From: an uncultured Eubacteriales bacterium
Lineage (GTDB): Bacteria; Bacillota; Clostridia; Lachnospirales; Bianqueaceae
Length of the DNA stretch: 9,125 bases
Direction of reading: 5' to 3'
NCBI GenBank assembly: GCA_902493345.1
Contig: CABUPM010000086.1
Span: 1-9,125 of the forward strand
In this document: one piece after another, positions 8,105 through 9,125 of the stretch
Layout of the letters: each line of letters starts with the position of its first letter
Position numbering within the stretch: the stretch's first letter is position 1
Program-made: the position numbers and the translations under genes
The notes under the pieces: model-generated
Database searches by the model: none
Told to the model about the DNA's origin: nothing
The model's input: the letters and a program-made list of their open reading frames with translations, nothing else

Positions 8105-8453
8105 TCAGTGTCCCAGGCAGACATAGCGGTAGATCGCTTCGAAAATGAGGTCCACATTCATTTGAAGCGCTTCTTCAAAAAAGGGATCCCCTGACTGAAA
8201 TCGTACCCACTCCATCAAGCTTTTCCATAAAATCTGTAAATGAACGGTTTTCCAGTTCATTTATCATAGAGACAGAAAAAGCTTCTTTTGAACTAAAAAA
8301 ATTATAAAATGAGCCAACCGATACCCCGGCTTCTTTTACTACAGAAGCAACTGTCATTCTTTTAAAACCCATGCTAGTACTCAAGCTGACTCCGACCTCC
8401 AACAGCTTTTTACGAATACTATTTCTTTGTTCTTCGGTAAATCCGCCTGCCAT
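8105..8453 (-). pseudogene. TetR-family repressor gene with internal deletion
   Basis: The first 80 or so codons from 8453 are a standard TetR DNA-binding domain, with helix-turn-helix TVASVVKEAGVSVGSFYNFF at residues 34-53 followed by SSKEAF. The frame then ends at 8175 after only 92 residues, where the family is usually 180-200. In another frame, 8188-8105 reads DPFFEEALQMNVDLIFEAI then YRYVCLGH and a stop. This looks like the last helix of a TetR ligand/dimer domain. About 75-80 codons therefore seem to be missing near 8188-8210, and the deletion is not a multiple of three. The remaining protein could still fold as a DNA-binding domain but lacks the dimerisation and ligand core. It follows the membrane protein gene by 13 nt and was probably its co-transcribed regulator, acting at the palindromes at 8978-9028. 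Confidence 0.75.
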
Positions 8454-8466
8454 ATCTTTACTTCGC

Positions 8467-8938
8467 TTAAAATAACCAGATCTGCACCAGTCCGCAAAGA
8501 ACGGTAAAGACCACAGCTAAAGGAAGTACATTGAGTTCTACCTTTACATGAAACCACTTCTGATGATATTCCTTATCCATATGTTCTGTGCCGGGCAGAC
8601 GCCACCGCTTAATTCTCATAAACAAAACCCAGTCCAGGAAAAAAGCGTCATACGCACCGATCCACGCCAGATAGAGAAAAGCTGTCAACGCTCCCGCGGT
8701 AAATCCCTGCGCACCGGCGATATGCGCCATCCACGCAAACAGGAACAGCGTTACGTACGATCGTCTCTTTTGTGAGTTTTTCACGCTTATTTTCATGCGT
8801 CTTATAATACTCCGCCTGAATTTCAGGCGGATAGTCCGCAACCCACGCCTCCGGATTTTTGATAATGCTGATAATAACCTCCGCGGAAAAGGCGATTGTC
8901 AAGATCAATAGCTCAATCAGCAAAATACCTGTGTTCAT
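8467..8938 (-). pseudogene. Small multi-pass membrane protein gene, frameshifted
   Basis: Two overlapping frames make one protein of about 156 residues. The first part, from ATG 8938, has a membrane segment (about 4-26) and the motif NPEAWVADYPPEIQAEYY, and runs to about ETIVR (near 8753). The second part continues in the next frame as TLFLFAWMAHIAGAQ, then AYDAFFLDWVLFMRIKRWRLPGTEHM, and a last membrane segment ending VQIWLF. One surplus base (or two missing) near 8750 explains the break. The start at 8938 is chosen over an in-frame ATG at 8968 because GGAAGG (8945-8950) lies 6 nt before it. From memory, similar small membrane proteins of unknown function (PPEIQ and PGTEHM motifs) occur beside TetR genes in Clostridia; I cannot name a curated family. 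Function unknown. Confidence 0.7.
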
Positions 8939-8944
8939 ACTTTT

Positions 8945-8950
8945 CCTTCC
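8945..8950 (-). promoter_or_regulatory. Ribosome binding site that sets the membrane protein start
   Basis: GGAAGG on the minus strand lies 6 nt before the ATG at 8938. The ATG at 8968 would place this site inside the coding region. Confidence 0.65.
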
Positions 8951-8977
8951 TTTTATATTCACTCTCATAGACGATTG

Positions 8978-9028
8978 TGAACATTTTATATAATATGTTC
9001 ACAATGAATATATTATATAAAATGTTCA
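8978..9028. promoter_or_regulatory. Two tandem 24-bp palindromic operators (TetR type)
   Basis: Box 1 (8978-9001) starts TGAACAT and ends ATGTTCA; box 2 (9005-9028) starts TGAATAT and ends ATGTTCA. Box 2 read on the minus strand differs from box 1 at a single position out of 24. The boxes are three bases apart, and together they also form a long near-perfect inverted repeat (24-bp arms, 3-nt loop). Box 2 covers the spacer and -10 of the promoter, and box 1 covers the start point, the classic position for repression. The broken tetR two genes downstream is the natural candidate for the binding protein, by inference. Confidence 0.75.
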
Positions 9029-9035
9029 TGGTCAA
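9007..9035 (-). promoter_or_regulatory. Sigma-A promoter of the membrane protein/tetR unit
   Basis: On the minus strand the -35 is TTGACC (9030-9035) and the -10 is TATATT (9007-9012), with a 17-nt spacer. The spacer and -10 lie inside the second palindrome. The start point should fall near 9000, about 60 nt upstream of the membrane protein ATG. Confidence 0.7.
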
Positions 9036-9056
9036 GGCCATTCTTAAAAAATACAA

Positions 9057-9090
9057 TAAAAAGGAGCGTACCTCTTATGAGAAACGCTCC
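9057..9090 (-). terminator. Intrinsic terminator of the gene entering from the right edge
   Basis: A 7-bp perfect stem GGAGCGT/ACGCTCC (9063-9069 with 9084-9090) has an inner TCT/AGA pairing. On the minus strand it is followed by TTTTTATTG. It starts 8 nt after the stop codon at 9099. Confidence 0.8.
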
Positions 9091-9098
9091 CCTGCTCT

Positions 9099-9125
9099 TT
9101 AACCCTTCAGAGAACCGATCATCAT
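9099..9125 (-). CDS. C-terminal end of a gene cut by the window edge, possibly a sugar ABC permease
   Basis: On the minus strand the edge reads in frame MMIGSLKG followed by TAA, and a terminator lies just beyond. Carbohydrate ABC transporter permeases of the MalG/UgpE family commonly end in a similar G-x-x-x-G-A/S-x-K-G tail, so that is the best guess. Eight residues cannot prove it. Confidence 0.45.
   Translation of the reverse strand: MMIGSLKG

Noticed and set aside
7985..8194. A 69-codon plus-strand open frame
   Set aside because: It starts at TTG with no ribosome binding site, and its second half is antisense to the out-of-frame C-terminal piece of tetR. It is best explained as a by-chance frame.
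8978..9028. Reading the long inverted repeat as an intrinsic terminator or the end of a mobile element
   Set aside because: The arms are AT-rich with no GC core or T-run, no transposase or target duplication is nearby, and the overlap with a promoter fits operators better.
1..9125. CRISPR array, tRNA or rRNA genes, insertion sequences, riboswitch
   Set aside because: I saw no regularly spaced repeats, cloverleaf sequences, transposase motifs or known riboswitch core on either strand. Reading by eye could miss a weak case.

Overview
The window looks like a chromosomal segment of a low-to-mid GC Bacillota, most likely a clostridial gut-type species (Lachnospiraceae or a relative). This is inferred from strong AGGAGG-type ribosome binding sites, textbook sigma-A promoters with 17-nt spacers, intrinsic terminators, and the protein types present. 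Every gene I can support is on the minus strand, so transcription runs from high to low coordinates.

Right edge to left. At 9099-9125 are the last eight codons of a gene that ends with its own terminator (9057-9090); the tail resembles a sugar ABC transporter permease. Next is a decayed unit, 8938 to about 7445. It starts with a promoter covered by two nearly identical 24-bp palindromes (8978-9028), followed by a small membrane protein gene broken by a frameshift (8467-8938), a TetR-family repressor gene with an internal deletion (8105-8453), and an acidic protein gene of unknown function whose start is out of frame with its body (7445-7899). After a non-coding stretch (7061-7444) comes an intact ychF (5966-7060) with its own promoter.

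The left two thirds are two ABC systems. The first (3769-5897) is an ATPase plus ABC-2 permease pair of the NatAB type, overlapping by ATGA. It is separated from ychF by only a short hairpin-containing gap and ends at a terminator. The second (84-3604) is a two-gene heterodimeric ABC exporter with its own promoter and a perfect 16-bp inverted repeat at the transcription start, and it ends at a terminator at 1-40. In this exporter the first subunit has the degenerate Walker B/H-loop (Asp502, Gln533), and the second has the canonical catalytic residues but a divergent signature (ISAGQ). That is the arrangement expected for one degenerate and one active ATP site.

The intact genes are ordinary housekeeping and transport functions. 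The most unusual parts are the TetR-type regulatory region, whose double operator is nearly perfect although the repressor and its likely target are both broken, and the orphan operator in front of the exporter. I found no CRISPR array, tRNA, rRNA, insertion sequence or new multi-gene defence system.
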